A stretch of DNA of 20,933 nt. Origin: an uncultured cyanobacterium (GTDB taxonomy: Bacteria > Cyanobacteriota > Cyanobacteriia > Cyanobacteriales > Geitlerinemataceae). The stretch lies in the NCBI GenBank assembly GCA_937121005.1, contig CAKZKB010000174.1, forward strand, positions 1-20,933. Reading direction: 5' to 3'. Position numbers and translations under genes: made by a program. Under the pieces are notes generated by a model. It was given only the letters and a program-made list of their open reading frames with translations, was not told where the DNA came from and searched no databases. This document shows, one piece after another, positions 1-6,199 of this stretch; within the stretch, counting starts at the first letter, position 1; every line of letters begins with the position of its first letter.

Positions 1-557
1 GCGATCGCCTCCGTCTCGAACGTTTGCCAGAACGCCGCCCCGATATCGATCCGGCCGTCGATCGCGCTGTCCGTAAAGGGTTAAGCCTCGATCCCGAAGC
101 TCGCCCGCGTACCATCGCCGCCTGGTTGGATCTGCTTCCAGACGCGATCGCCGCCCCCGACTTGCCCCCGCCGCCCGCCCCAATCCAATCTTCGGCGCGA
201 TCGTCGTTTCCCCTGCGGGCCTACCTGTGGGTGCCCTGTCTGTTCGTCGCCACCTCCGTCACCGCCGCCCTCGGGGGGGCCGGGATCGTCCTCGGGTGGC
301 GCTGGCACGAAACCCGCCAAAGCGAAACTGAGCCTCCCGCACCGCAAACCTTCCCCCACTTGCGAGGAATGCCCGAAGATGCGCCTACAGACGACGAAGC
401 CGAAGTGGATTTCGACGAAGAAACTCGAGAAGACGAACCCGTTCCCGAAACCGATATCGCCCCCGAATGGGATTTCGAGGACTCTCCCCTTCCGGTGCGA
501 ACCGATCGCGTCGAACGCGAATCCGTATCCCACTATCGGCAAATTGGAGACATTTAA
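1..557 (+). CDS. Ser/Thr protein kinase, C-terminal part (5' end outside window)
   Basis: The reading frame is open from base 3 to a TAA at 555-557, so the start lies upstream of the window. The first ~45 residues look like the last helices of a Hanks-type kinase C-lobe: a run ending in LSLDPEARPRTIAAWLDLL matches the conserved subdomain XI Arg region (..P..RP....). Next come a short Pro/Ala linker, one strongly hydrophobic segment (around AYLWVPCLFVATSVTAALGG, then GIVLGWRW), and a very acidic tail rich in Asp, Glu and Pro. This suits a membrane-anchored kinase with a cytoplasmic catalytic domain and a short tail beyond the membrane. No PASTA or WD repeats are visible. The catalytic loop and substrate cannot be judged because the N-terminal part is missing. 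Kinase identity is inferred from the C-lobe remnant only. Confidence 0.75.
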   Translation, partial: DRLRLERLPERRPDIDPAVDRAVRKGLSLDPEARPRTIAAWLDLLPDAIAAPDLPPPPAPIQSSARSSFPLRAYLWVPCLFVATSVTAALGGAGIVLGWRWHETRQSETEPPAPQTFPHLRGMPEDAPTDDEAEVDFDEETREDEPVPETDIAPEWDFEDSPLPVRTDRVERESVSHYRQIGDI

Positions 558-566
558 ATTGGGAGA

Positions 567-617
567 TCCGGGACTGGTGCTGGTGTGTTACGGCGGTGTC
601 GATATGCGTGTTAAGCA
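567..617 (+). repeat. Diverged partial copy of the 96-bp tandem repeat
   Basis: About 48 bases resemble the first half of the 96-bp unit found at 757-1019 (TCCGGGACTG.TGCTGGTG.GTTACGGCGGTGTC.ATATGCGTGTTAA). Similarity stops abruptly where the GTAGGGTGCGTTA inverted-repeat element starts at 618. The copy may have been cut by that insertion. Confidence 0.7.
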
Positions 618-690
618 GTAGGGTGCGTTATGGGAACGAAAAATGTCAATTGTCACAAATCGATGGTATTTTCCCATAACGCACCATCCA
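618..690. mobile_element. MITE-like element with perfect 14-bp inverted repeats
   Basis: GGTGCGTTATGGGA (622-635) and its exact reverse complement TCCCATAACGCACC (672-685) enclose 36 bases with no coding potential. The outer GTAGGGTGCGTTA end is, from memory, a common terminus of small non-autonomous elements and intergenic repeats in cyanobacteria. No target-site duplication is obvious. It could equally be a stable hairpin repeat that moves by an unknown route. Confidence 0.65.
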
Positions 691-756
691 TAAAACCCCG
701 AATTTAACCATGACGATTATTTTTGACACGATCGCACCATACAAATAATGTTAACA

Positions 757-1026
757 TCCGGGACGTGGTGCGTTACGGCGATGTTGATATGTGTGTTAAA
801 ATCGATTGTCGATCCACGCCGTAACACTACGGAAATTTTCTTCTTTATCCGGGACTGATGCTGGTGCGTTACGGCGGTGTCAATATGCGTGTTAAAATCG
901 ATTGTCGATCCACGCCGTAACACTACGGAAATTTTCTTCTTTATCCGGGACTGATGCTGGTGCGTTACGGCGGTGTCAATATGCGTGTTAAAATCGATTG
1001 TCGATCCACGCCGTAACACACCCTAC
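757..1026. repeat. Three tandem copies of a ~96-bp hairpin-containing repeat
   Basis: Units begin at 757, 848 and 944. The first is 91 bp, lacking 5 bases near its start; the second is 96 bp; the third is cut short near 1019. Each unit holds GTTACGGCG and, about 45 bases on, CGCCGTAAC, so each can fold into a hairpin. The last copy runs into TAACACACCCTAC (1014-1026), which is the reverse complement, with one mismatch, of the GTAGGGTGCGTTA at 618-630. The whole 618-1026 block is therefore bounded by matching inverted ends. The rest of the 558-1029 gap holds no gene that I can support. Confidence 0.85.
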
Positions 1027-1029
1027 GCC

Positions 1030-1968
1030 ATGCAATTACTGTTCTTACTTGCTGCACTCCTACTTGTTCTCATCGCCATTGTGCTTTATTTCGTCTCGGC
1101 TCGTTCCTACGAATCGGCCGATACGGTTGCCAATTCCTACGATCGCTGGACGGAAGACGGAATTTTAGAGTTTTATTGGGGCGAACACATTCACTTAGGA
1201 TACTACGGATCGCCGCCGCAACCAAAAGATTTTCTAGAAGCCAAATCTGATTTTGTGCGCGAGATGGCGCGATGGGGAGGATTGGACAAACGCTCTCCCG
1301 GAACGACAGTTTTAGATGTGGGTTGTGGAATTGGGGGAAGCAGCCGCATTTTAGCGAAAGACTATGGATTTTCGGTGACGGGAATTACGATTAGTCCCCA
1401 ACAAGTCAAACGGGCTCGCGAGTTAACGCCTGCGGATTTGGACGCAAAATTTGAAGTCGATGATGCCATGTCTCTATCGTTTCCCGATGCTAGTTTTGAT
1501 GTGGTTTGGTCGATCGAAGCGGGGCCGCATATGCCCAACAAAGCAATTTTTGCTAAAGAATTGTTGCGCGTCCTTAAGCCCGGTGGTATCCTAGTGGTAG
1601 CAGACTGGAACCAACGGGACGATCGTCAAGATCCGCTTAATTTTTGGGAGCGTCCGGTGATGCGACAGTTGCTCGACCAGTGGTCGCATCCAGCATTTTC
1701 CAGCATCGAAGAGTTTGCGGAATTGCTAGCTGCAACTGGGTTAACTGAAGGGGAAGTCGTCACCGCAGACTGGACGGAACAAACCCTTCCGTCTTGGCTC
1801 GATACCATTTGGCAAGGTATCGTTCGTCCCCAAGGATGGATGCGTTTCGGCATTTCGGGGTTTGTAAAATCGGTGCGAGAAGTGCCGACGCTGCTGTTAA
1901 TGCGGTTCGCTTTTGGTGTCGGTTTGTGTCGCTTTGGGATGTTTCGAGGGATCCGGGGGAGTCGGTGA
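1030..1968 (+). CDS. MPBQ/MSBQ methyltransferase (plastoquinone/tocopherol pathway)
   Basis: The 312-residue product is, from memory, very close along its whole length to Synechocystis Sll0418. That enzyme uses S-adenosylmethionine to methylate 2-methyl-6-phytyl- and 2-methyl-6-solanesyl-benzoquinol, feeding tocopherol and plastoquinone synthesis at membranes. Residues 1-24 form one hydrophobic anchor. SAM-binding motif I is VLDVGCGIGG (~94-103), followed by ITISPQQVKRA, an acidic post-I region, SIEAGPHMPN (~161-170) and LRVLKPGG (~179-186). The C-terminal QWSHPAF and GFVKSVREVPTLLLMR stretches are family signatures. I chose the ATG at 1030 because it gives the usual short N-terminal anchor. 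A GTG at 973 would add 19 residues encoded by the upstream repeat. No clear Shine-Dalgarno sequence precedes 1030, and the repeat block ends three bases before it, so the promoter probably lies inside repeat DNA. Confidence 0.93.
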   Translation: MQLLFLLAALLLVLIAIVLYFVSARSYESADTVANSYDRWTEDGILEFYWGEHIHLGYYGSPPQPKDFLEAKSDFVREMARWGGLDKRSPGTTVLDVGCGIGGSSRILAKDYGFSVTGITISPQQVKRARELTPADLDAKFEVDDAMSLSFPDASFDVVWSIEAGPHMPNKAIFAKELLRVLKPGGILVVADWNQRDDRQDPLNFWERPVMRQLLDQWSHPAFSSIEEFAELLAATGLTEGEVVTADWTEQTLPSWLDTIWQGIVRPQGWMRFGISGFVKSVREVPTLLLMRFAFGVGLCRFGMFRGIRGSR

Positions 1969-2179
1969 AAACTTTTTCCGATTTGCTTGAAGCGATTGAC
2001 AAAACGCGATCGCTACCTTTGTAAAGAATGTTAAACCCTATCGCATTTACGATCTAGAAGAGTTGTTTGCTGCGGTTAATTACGTCTTCGAGCAGTGTAA
2101 AATACAGATCGCGTCCCGGCACGCGCGATCGCGGTTTCGTTTTTAAGATAAAATACGGTTATTTGCTCTTGAGTTTAAA

Positions 2180-3568
2180 ATGCAAACCCCTGCCACCACT
2201 GCCCCCCCCCAACAAGGGCAACTCGTCGAACTCGAAATTACCGATCTGGCCGATAGCGGCGACGGTGTAGGGCGCTACGATAATATTGTTGTTTTCGTCC
2301 CCGATACCGTAACAGGCGATCGCGTTCTGGCCAAGTTAACGCGCGTCAAACCTCGCTACGCCAACGCTAAACTCGATCGCATTCTCGAACCCTCGCCTCA
2401 GCGAACTCGTCCCAGTTGTATCGTCGCCGATAAGTGCGGTGGCTGTCAGTGGCAGCATATCAAATACGAGTCCCAACTCGAAGCCAAACGCCAGCAAGTC
2501 GAACAAGCATTGATACGGTTAGGCGGATTTTCCCAACCAACCGTCGATGCTGTGTTACCTGCCGCACCGTTCGCCTATCGTAACAAAGCCACTTACCCGG
2601 TCGATCGCTCTTCCGACGGTAAAGTGCGAGCCGGATATTACCAAAAAGGATCCCACAAAATCGTCAATTTGAATCAATGCCCCGTGCAAGACGATCGCCT
2701 GGATCCGCTTTTAGCCCAAGTCAAGCAAGATATCGAATTTCACGGTTGGTCGATTTATAATGAAAGCGAACACCGAGGCAAAATTCGCCATTTGGCCGTG
2801 CGGATCGGCCGGCGAACCGGAGAAATGCTGCTGACGATCGTCACTACCGACGATCGCTTAAGCAATATCAAAGAACGATCGCAAGTGTGGATGGAACGCT
2901 ATCCGGGGTTAGTGGGTGTTTGCGTCAATATTAACCGCGATCGTACCAACGTTATTTTCGGCCCCGAAACGCGCTGTGTCGCCGGCCGAGAAGAACTCAC
3001 CGAGGAATTCGCCGGGTTGCGCTGGCAACTGCGTCCCGATACTTTTTTCCAAGTCAACACCGAAGCCGCCGAAACTTTGCTAGACGTGGTTATTGAGGGG
3101 TTAAACTTGCAAGGAGACGAAGCGATCGTCGATGCCTACTGCGGTATCGGCACGTTCGCACTTCCCCTGGCCCAGCGCGTCCAACAAGTCGTCGGTATCG
3201 AAGCGCAACCAGAAGCCGTAGAATTGGCACGACGCAATGCGATCGCCAATAACATTGATAATACAGAGTTTATCATTGGCAAAGTCGAAAAGCAACTAGG
3301 CGAGTGGACGATGGAAAACTCCTCAGTCTCCAAGCGCGTCGTCCTCCTCGATCCGCCTCGTAGCGGCTGCGATCGCGCCGTTCTCAACACCTTACTCGAC
3401 TGGCAACCCCAACGCATCGCCTACGTCAGTTGCAAGGCCTCTACTCTAGCACGAGATCTCAAAATCCTCTGCGACTCGGGGGAGTACCAACTCGATCGCG
3501 TTACCCCAGTAGACTTTTTCCCCCAAACCCCTCACGTTGAGTGCGTTGCTTTTCTTTCGAGAGTGTGA
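2180..3568 (+). CDS. rlmD: 23S rRNA (uracil-5-)-methyltransferase, RlmD/TrmA family
   Basis: The ~462-residue protein has an N-terminal TRAM (OB-fold) domain (~12-70), then a 4Fe-4S cysteine set: Cys80, Cys86 and Cys89 in CIVADKCGGC plus Cys166 in NQCPV. The SAM-dependent methyltransferase domain carries DAYCGIGTFALPLA (~317-330), LLDPPRSGCD (~388-397), YVSCKASTLARDL with the probable catalytic Cys (~417), and HVECVAF with the general-base Glu (~453). Known members methylate C5 of uridine in 23S rRNA (U1939 or U747) or tRNA U54. The iron-sulfur motif favours an RlmD/RlmCD-type enzyme, but the exact base cannot be read from sequence. The ATG at 2180 gives the full TRAM domain. A run of nine C lies at codons 8-11. 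The gene stands alone, with repeats downstream. Confidence 0.92.
   Translation: MQTPATTAPPQQGQLVELEITDLADSGDGVGRYDNIVVFVPDTVTGDRVLAKLTRVKPRYANAKLDRILEPSPQRTRPSCIVADKCGGCQWQHIKYESQLEAKRQQVEQALIRLGGFSQPTVDAVLPAAPFAYRNKATYPVDRSSDGKVRAGYYQKGSHKIVNLNQCPVQDDRLDPLLAQVKQDIEFHGWSIYNESEHRGKIRHLAVRIGRRTGEMLLTIVTTDDRLSNIKERSQVWMERYPGLVGVCVNINRDRTNVIFGPETRCVAGREELTEEFAGLRWQLRPDTFFQVNTEAAETLLDVVIEGLNLQGDEAIVDAYCGIGTFALPLAQRVQQVVGIEAQPEAVELARRNAIANNIDNTEFIIGKVEKQLGEWTMENSSVSKRVVLLDPPRSGCDRAVLNTLLDWQPQRIAYVSCKASTLARDLKILCDSGEYQLDRVTPVDFFPQTPHVECVAFLSRV
2212..2220. repeat. Homopolymer C9 tract inside the start of rlmD
   Basis: Nine consecutive C lie within codons 8-11 of rlmD, before the TRAM domain. Gain or loss of one base would frameshift the gene almost at its start. 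Confidence 0.95.
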
Positions 3569-3571
3569 GGG

Positions 3572-3633
3572 ATTAGGTTTTAGGTTTTAGGTTTTAGGTT
3601 TTAGGGGTGAGGTTCGAGGTACGAGGTGCGAAG
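3572..3633. repeat. Heptamer tandem repeat (TTTTAGG type)
   Basis: Four exact TTTTAGG units occupy 3578-3605, preceded by ATTAGG. Degenerate units keep the same 7-base phase: GGTGAGG, TTCGAGG, TACGAGG, TGCGAAG (3606-3633). This matches the short tandemly repeated repetitive (STRR) heptamers known in cyanobacterial intergenic DNA. It lies just after the rlmD stop. Confidence 0.9.
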
Positions 3634-3639
3634 TTGTAT

Positions 3640-3718
3640 TCCCCCTAATCCCCCAAACCCCCAAGTCCCCAATTCCCCATCCCCCCAATCCCCTAATTCC
3701 CCAAACCCCCATCCCCGA
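3640..3718. repeat. C-rich 7-8-base repeat tract (CCCCNNN type)
   Basis: About ten blocks of four to six C are separated by short A/T-rich spacers such as TAAT, AAA, AAGT, AATT, AT. The tract is strongly strand-asymmetric. The opposite strand has many G4-G6 runs with 2-5-base loops and so could form G-quadruplexes. It looks like a second STRR type beside the TTTTAGG array. There is no coding potential. Confidence 0.85.
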
Positions 3719-3796
3719 AGTAGGGAAATTGGGAATTGAAAGGCGATCGCATCTGGCCGACAATGGGATTAATATAAGGAGTCGAGGTCAGAATAC

Positions 3797-4111
3797 ATGA
3801 AGTTCTCCGTCACAGCTTTGTATCAATGGTACCGTCAAGCGCTGCGCCATCCGGTTTACGGTTGGGTCATTGTCGCAGCCAGTCTCGCCTATTTGTTAAG
3901 TCCGCTTGACATTTCCCCCGATTTGTTTCCCATTATCGGGCAAATTGACGATGCGGCGATTTTGACGTTGTTGGTGTCCGAACTGTTTCAGATGGCGATG
4001 GAGTTTTTGCAGGGACGATCGCAGCCTCGAGTCGAAACCGAGGTGCCCGGAGAAACCACAGCGCGATCGGCAGCCGATACTATCGATGTCGATGCGGTTT
4101 CGGTAGACTAA
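3797..4111 (+). CDS. DUF1232 (YkvA-like) small membrane protein
   Basis: This 104-residue protein has the DUF1232 signature YLLSPLDISPDLFPIIGQIDD (around residues 33-53), within a hydrophobic region starting at HPVYGWVIVAASLAYLL. A second hydrophobic stretch follows (AAILTLLVSELFQMAMEFL). The last ~35 residues are polar and poorly conserved in appearance. The family is widespread in bacteria and plants and has no established biochemical role. Purine-rich sequences upstream (AAGGA at 3776-3780 and GAGG at 3784-3787) support the ATG at 3797. It lies between the repeats after rlmD and lpxD, on the same strand, with no sign of tight coupling to either. Confidence 0.85.
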   Translation: MKFSVTALYQWYRQALRHPVYGWVIVAASLAYLLSPLDISPDLFPIIGQIDDAAILTLLVSELFQMAMEFLQGRSQPRVETEVPGETTARSAADTIDVDAVSVD

Positions 4112-4164
4112 CTGGGGGCGGGCCGTTCCCAAACGCGCCATCTAAATCTAGAATGAAAAATCAC

Positions 4165-4215
4165 AGGCGCGATCGAACGCGATTCTTCTTGAGAAGACGC
4201 TACGCGATCGCGCCT
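4165..4215. repeat. Long inverted repeat between the DUF1232 gene and lpxD
   Basis: AGGCGCGATCG (4165-4175) and CGATCGCGCCT (4205-4215) are perfect 11-base complements around a loop containing TTCTTGAGAA, itself a small hairpin. The part GAAGACGCTACGCGATCGC resembles a dispersed cyanobacterial repeat that I recall from Nostoc/Anabaena genomes. It could terminate transcription from the DUF1232 gene or structure the lpxD leader. It ends 28 bases before the lpxD ATG, and only three T follow it, so terminator function is weakly supported. Confidence 0.6.
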
Positions 4216-4243
4216 TTGTCATGCCGACGAGGAGATCGCCGCA

Positions 4244-5296
4244 ATGAAATTTAGCGCCATTGTTACCGCTTTGGGAGATGGGGTCGATCGCAGCAGTCTG
4301 GACGCTTTGCCCGATCTGGATCCCGATATTTCCGAAGTTGCCCCCATCGAAACCGCCGCATCCGGTCAAATTAGCTATATCGAAGGACAAAAATATACTG
4401 CCGAACTCCAGGCGACTCGTGCCAGTGCCTTAATTTTACCCGTTGACGAGGAACTTTGGGCCGTTGCCTCGGCCAAACAAATTGCTTGGATTGCCGCGCG
4501 GGATCCGCGTTGGGTATTTGCACGGACGATCGCCCTATTTTACCAGCCTTTTCGTCCCCAAGCGGGCATTCATCCCACCGCGACGATCGCCCCCGATGCT
4601 ACCCTTGGTGCGGACGTTTTTATCGGTGCGAATGCGGTAATCGGTGCGGGGGTAAAAATTGCCGATGGTGCTTGCATTCATGCTAACGTAGCGATCTACC
4701 CGCAGGTCAAAATCGGCCCGCGAACCGTACTCCATGCCAATTGTACCATCCACGAACGCAGTCAAATCGGAGCCGATTGCGTCGTGCATAGCGGCGTGGT
4801 TATCGGAGCCGAAGGATTTGGGTTCGTACCGACCCCGTCGGGGTGGTTTAAGATGGAGCAATCGGGAGTCGCTATCCTCGAAGACGGGGTTGAAATTGGC
4901 GCAAACAGTACCGTCGATCGTCCCGCAGTTGGCGAAACCCGTATCGGCTCCCATACGAAAATTGATAACTTAGTCCAAGTGGGACATGGTTGTAAAATCG
5001 GCTCCAACTGCGCCATCGCCGCCCAAGTGGGACTGGCTGGAGGCGTAACTTTAGGAAATAATGTCATACTGGCCGGTCAAGTTGGGGTTGCCAACCGGGC
5101 CAAAGTTGGAGATGGGGCGATCGCTTCGGCGAAAACAGGCATTCATCAAGACGTTCGGCCGGGTGCGGTGATGTCTGGATTTCCCGCCGTTCCCAATCGC
5201 GTCTGGCTCAAATGCGCTGCCATTTACAAGCGCTTGCCCGAAGTGTATCAATTGTTGCGCCAACTCAGCCGCCAGCAGAATTTTCCCGAAGGATAA
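4244..5296 (+). CDS. lpxD: UDP-3-O-acylglucosamine N-acyltransferase LpxD
   Basis: LpxD adds the N-linked 3-hydroxyacyl chain to UDP-3-O-acyl-glucosamine from acyl-ACP in lipid A synthesis, in the cytoplasm. The 350-residue protein has an N-terminal uridine-binding region (~1-100) and then a long left-handed beta-helix of hexapeptide repeats (~105-315, for example IGANAVIGAGVKIADGACI). The IGAEGFGFV segment and the ANSTVDRPAVGETRIGSHTKID-type segment are LpxD hallmarks. The probable catalytic His is His248 in NLVQVGHGCKIG. The C-terminus is helical (VWLKCAAIYKRLPEVYQLLRQLSRQQ). Length is normal for the family. The ATG at 4244 follows GACGAGGAG-type purines (4228-4236) at good spacing. Neighbours usual in other bacteria (lpxA, fabZ) are not in the window. 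Confidence 0.95.
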   Translation: MKFSAIVTALGDGVDRSSLDALPDLDPDISEVAPIETAASGQISYIEGQKYTAELQATRASALILPVDEELWAVASAKQIAWIAARDPRWVFARTIALFYQPFRPQAGIHPTATIAPDATLGADVFIGANAVIGAGVKIADGACIHANVAIYPQVKIGPRTVLHANCTIHERSQIGADCVVHSGVVIGAEGFGFVPTPSGWFKMEQSGVAILEDGVEIGANSTVDRPAVGETRIGSHTKIDNLVQVGHGCKIGSNCAIAAQVGLAGGVTLGNNVILAGQVGVANRAKVGDGAIASAKTGIHQDVRPGAVMSGFPAVPNRVWLKCAAIYKRLPEVYQLLRQLSRQQNFPEG

Positions 5297-5610
5297 ACAA
5301 GACGCGATAATAGAGACAGGACGCGGTTCTTGCGGGTTTGTAGGGCGCGATCGAGTACGCTGGCCATTTGATTCAACACAGACGAATTGGCGCGATCGAT
5401 GCCGAAGCACCCACCCAAACAAAAGTCGCCACAGCAGGCAAATTCCCCCCCCCGAACCCAGAACATCGGCAATTTTTTTCATAAAAAATCGATTAAATTT
5501 GCCAAAGGGTTGCCAAAACCATTCATCTTCGGGCTATATTTAGAATAGATGAGTTCGAGACCGTCGAACTGCATCCAGTTGACACCTACATAAAGAGCCG
5601 AGAACAGACT
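5297..5610. other. lpxD to cyAbrB intergenic region, no firm gene
   Basis: This 314-base gap contains a C9 run (5445-5453) and AT-rich sequence with probable promoter elements for the regulator downstream. A 49-codon plus-strand frame (5399-5548, Pro/Lys-rich) and minus-strand frames across the C9 run are open, but none shows recognisable motifs. I see no terminator with a T-run after lpxD. Confidence 0.6.
5499..5546 (+). promoter_or_regulatory. Candidate promoter of the cyAbrB gene with an 11-bp-spaced direct repeat
   Basis: TTGCCAAA occurs twice, at 5499-5506 and 5510-5517, one helical turn apart. TATATT (5535-5540) and the overlapping downstream TAGAAT (5541-5546) resemble -10 boxes. The second TTGCCA gives a 19-base spacer to TATATT, longer than ideal. 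The rest of the leader to the ATG at 5611 is ~65 bases. This is inferred from pattern only. Confidence 0.35.
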
Positions 5611-6030
5611 ATGGCAGAAGTTGACCAACTTCCCAAAGAACCCCTAAGCGGGAAAGCCTTGTTGAGCAAAGTCAAAGAACTGGCCGACAAGCCTCGCCGA
5701 GAAACCGCCAAATACTGCGGTTACTACACCATCACCAAAAACGACCAGGTTCGCGTCAATCTGACCGAATTTTACGATGCCCTGCTGTCTGCTAAAGGCG
5801 TTCCCCTCGACCCGGAAACCGCCAAAGACGGGCGAGGCCGCGAACCCACCTATCGCGTCAGCGTCCACCAAAACGGACAAATCGTCATCGGTTCGACCTA
5901 TACCAAAGCCATGGGTCTCAAACCGGGCGATACCTTCGAGATCAAACTCGGCTACAAGCACATCCATCTCAAGCAGATCGATGACAAGGCCGACTCCAAC
6001 GGCGCGGGCGCGGCCGACGAGGAAGAATAA
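5611..6030 (+). CDS. cyAbrB family transcriptional regulator (CalA/cyAbrB1-like)
   Basis: The 139-residue product matches the cyanobacteria-specific AbrB-like proteins that control nitrogen, carbon and stress genes. It has an N-terminal region with LSGKALLSKVKEL and RRETAKYCGYYT, the segment VRVNLTEFYDALLSAKGVPLDP, and a C-terminal AbrB DNA-binding fold with YRVSVHQNGQIVIGSTYTK and KPGDTFEIKLGYKHIHLKQ. As is typical of this family, the DNA-binding domain is at the C-terminus, unlike Bacillus AbrB. Cyanobacteria usually carry two paralogues (Sll0359 and Sll0822 in Synechocystis). The GRGREPTYRVSVHQNGQIVIGSTYT wording fits my memory of the Sll0359/CalA type better, but this needs a tree. The tail is Asp/Glu/Ala-rich. 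The ATG at 5611 is the only sensible start. These regulators are often autoregulated. Confidence 0.93.
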   Translation: MAEVDQLPKEPLSGKALLSKVKELADKPRRETAKYCGYYTITKNDQVRVNLTEFYDALLSAKGVPLDPETAKDGRGREPTYRVSVHQNGQIVIGSTYTKAMGLKPGDTFEIKLGYKHIHLKQIDDKADSNGAGAADEEE

Positions 6031-6037
6031 AATGAAA

Positions 6038-6065
6038 GGGAGAAGAAGCGATCGCTCCTCCTCCC
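6038..6065 (+). terminator. Hairpin after the cyAbrB gene
   Basis: GGGAGAAGAAGC and GCTCCTCCTCCC lie either side of a GCGATCGC core and can pair with two A-C mismatches, eight bases after the TAA. No proper T-run follows (only GACGTTTGATTG). Terminator or mRNA-end stabiliser is a plausible role, not certain. Confidence 0.4.
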
Positions 6066-6112
6066 GGACGTTTGATTGTTAAGCTGTTTCCATTCTAATT
6101 CGTCATGGGCTT

Positions 6113-6136
6113 GGAGTGCAACGAAAGTTGCTCTCC
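6113..6136 (+). other. GAAA-tetraloop hairpin in the dehydrogenase leader
   Basis: GGAG-T-GCAAC, loop GAAA, GTTGC-T-CTCC: nine base pairs with one T-T mismatch, capped by a GNRA tetraloop. It lies 64 bases before the proposed GTG start at 6200. I do not recognise it as a known riboswitch. Confidence 0.45.
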
Positions 6137-6199
6137 GGGCCTTTGGCGCGATCCGACTGGCCCCGAAGAGGGTCGTGTTGCTACCCCCCGAATGTTTCT

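Noticed and set aside
81..542. Minus-strand frame opposite the kinase tail
   Set aside because: Gly/Arg-rich shadow frame; the plus strand has a coherent kinase-membrane-tail protein.
717..1019. Minus-strand 100-codon frame coding a peptide repeated every 32 residues
   Set aside because: It is a by-product of the 96-bp tandem repeat (96 = 3 x 32). It has no recognisable domain or ribosome binding site.
757..1026. CRISPR-like array
   Set aside because: The repeated unit is ~96 bp with no unique spacers between copies, and no cas gene is in the window.
1996..2025. TTGACA at 1996-2001 with TGTAAA 18 bases on as the rlmD promoter
   Set aside because: The -10 match is poor, the leader would be ~150 bases, and other AT-rich candidates nearer the gene are equally good.
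5399..5548. 49-codon plus-strand frame, Pro/Lys-rich, before the cyAbrB gene
   Set aside because: No Shine-Dalgarno sequence, no recognised motif, and it overlaps the probable promoter.
6116..6199. 28-residue N-terminal extension of the dehydrogenase
   Set aside because: Cys/Pro/Arg-rich and unlike the family; the Rossmann motif then lies too far from the start, and the DNA instead forms hairpins.
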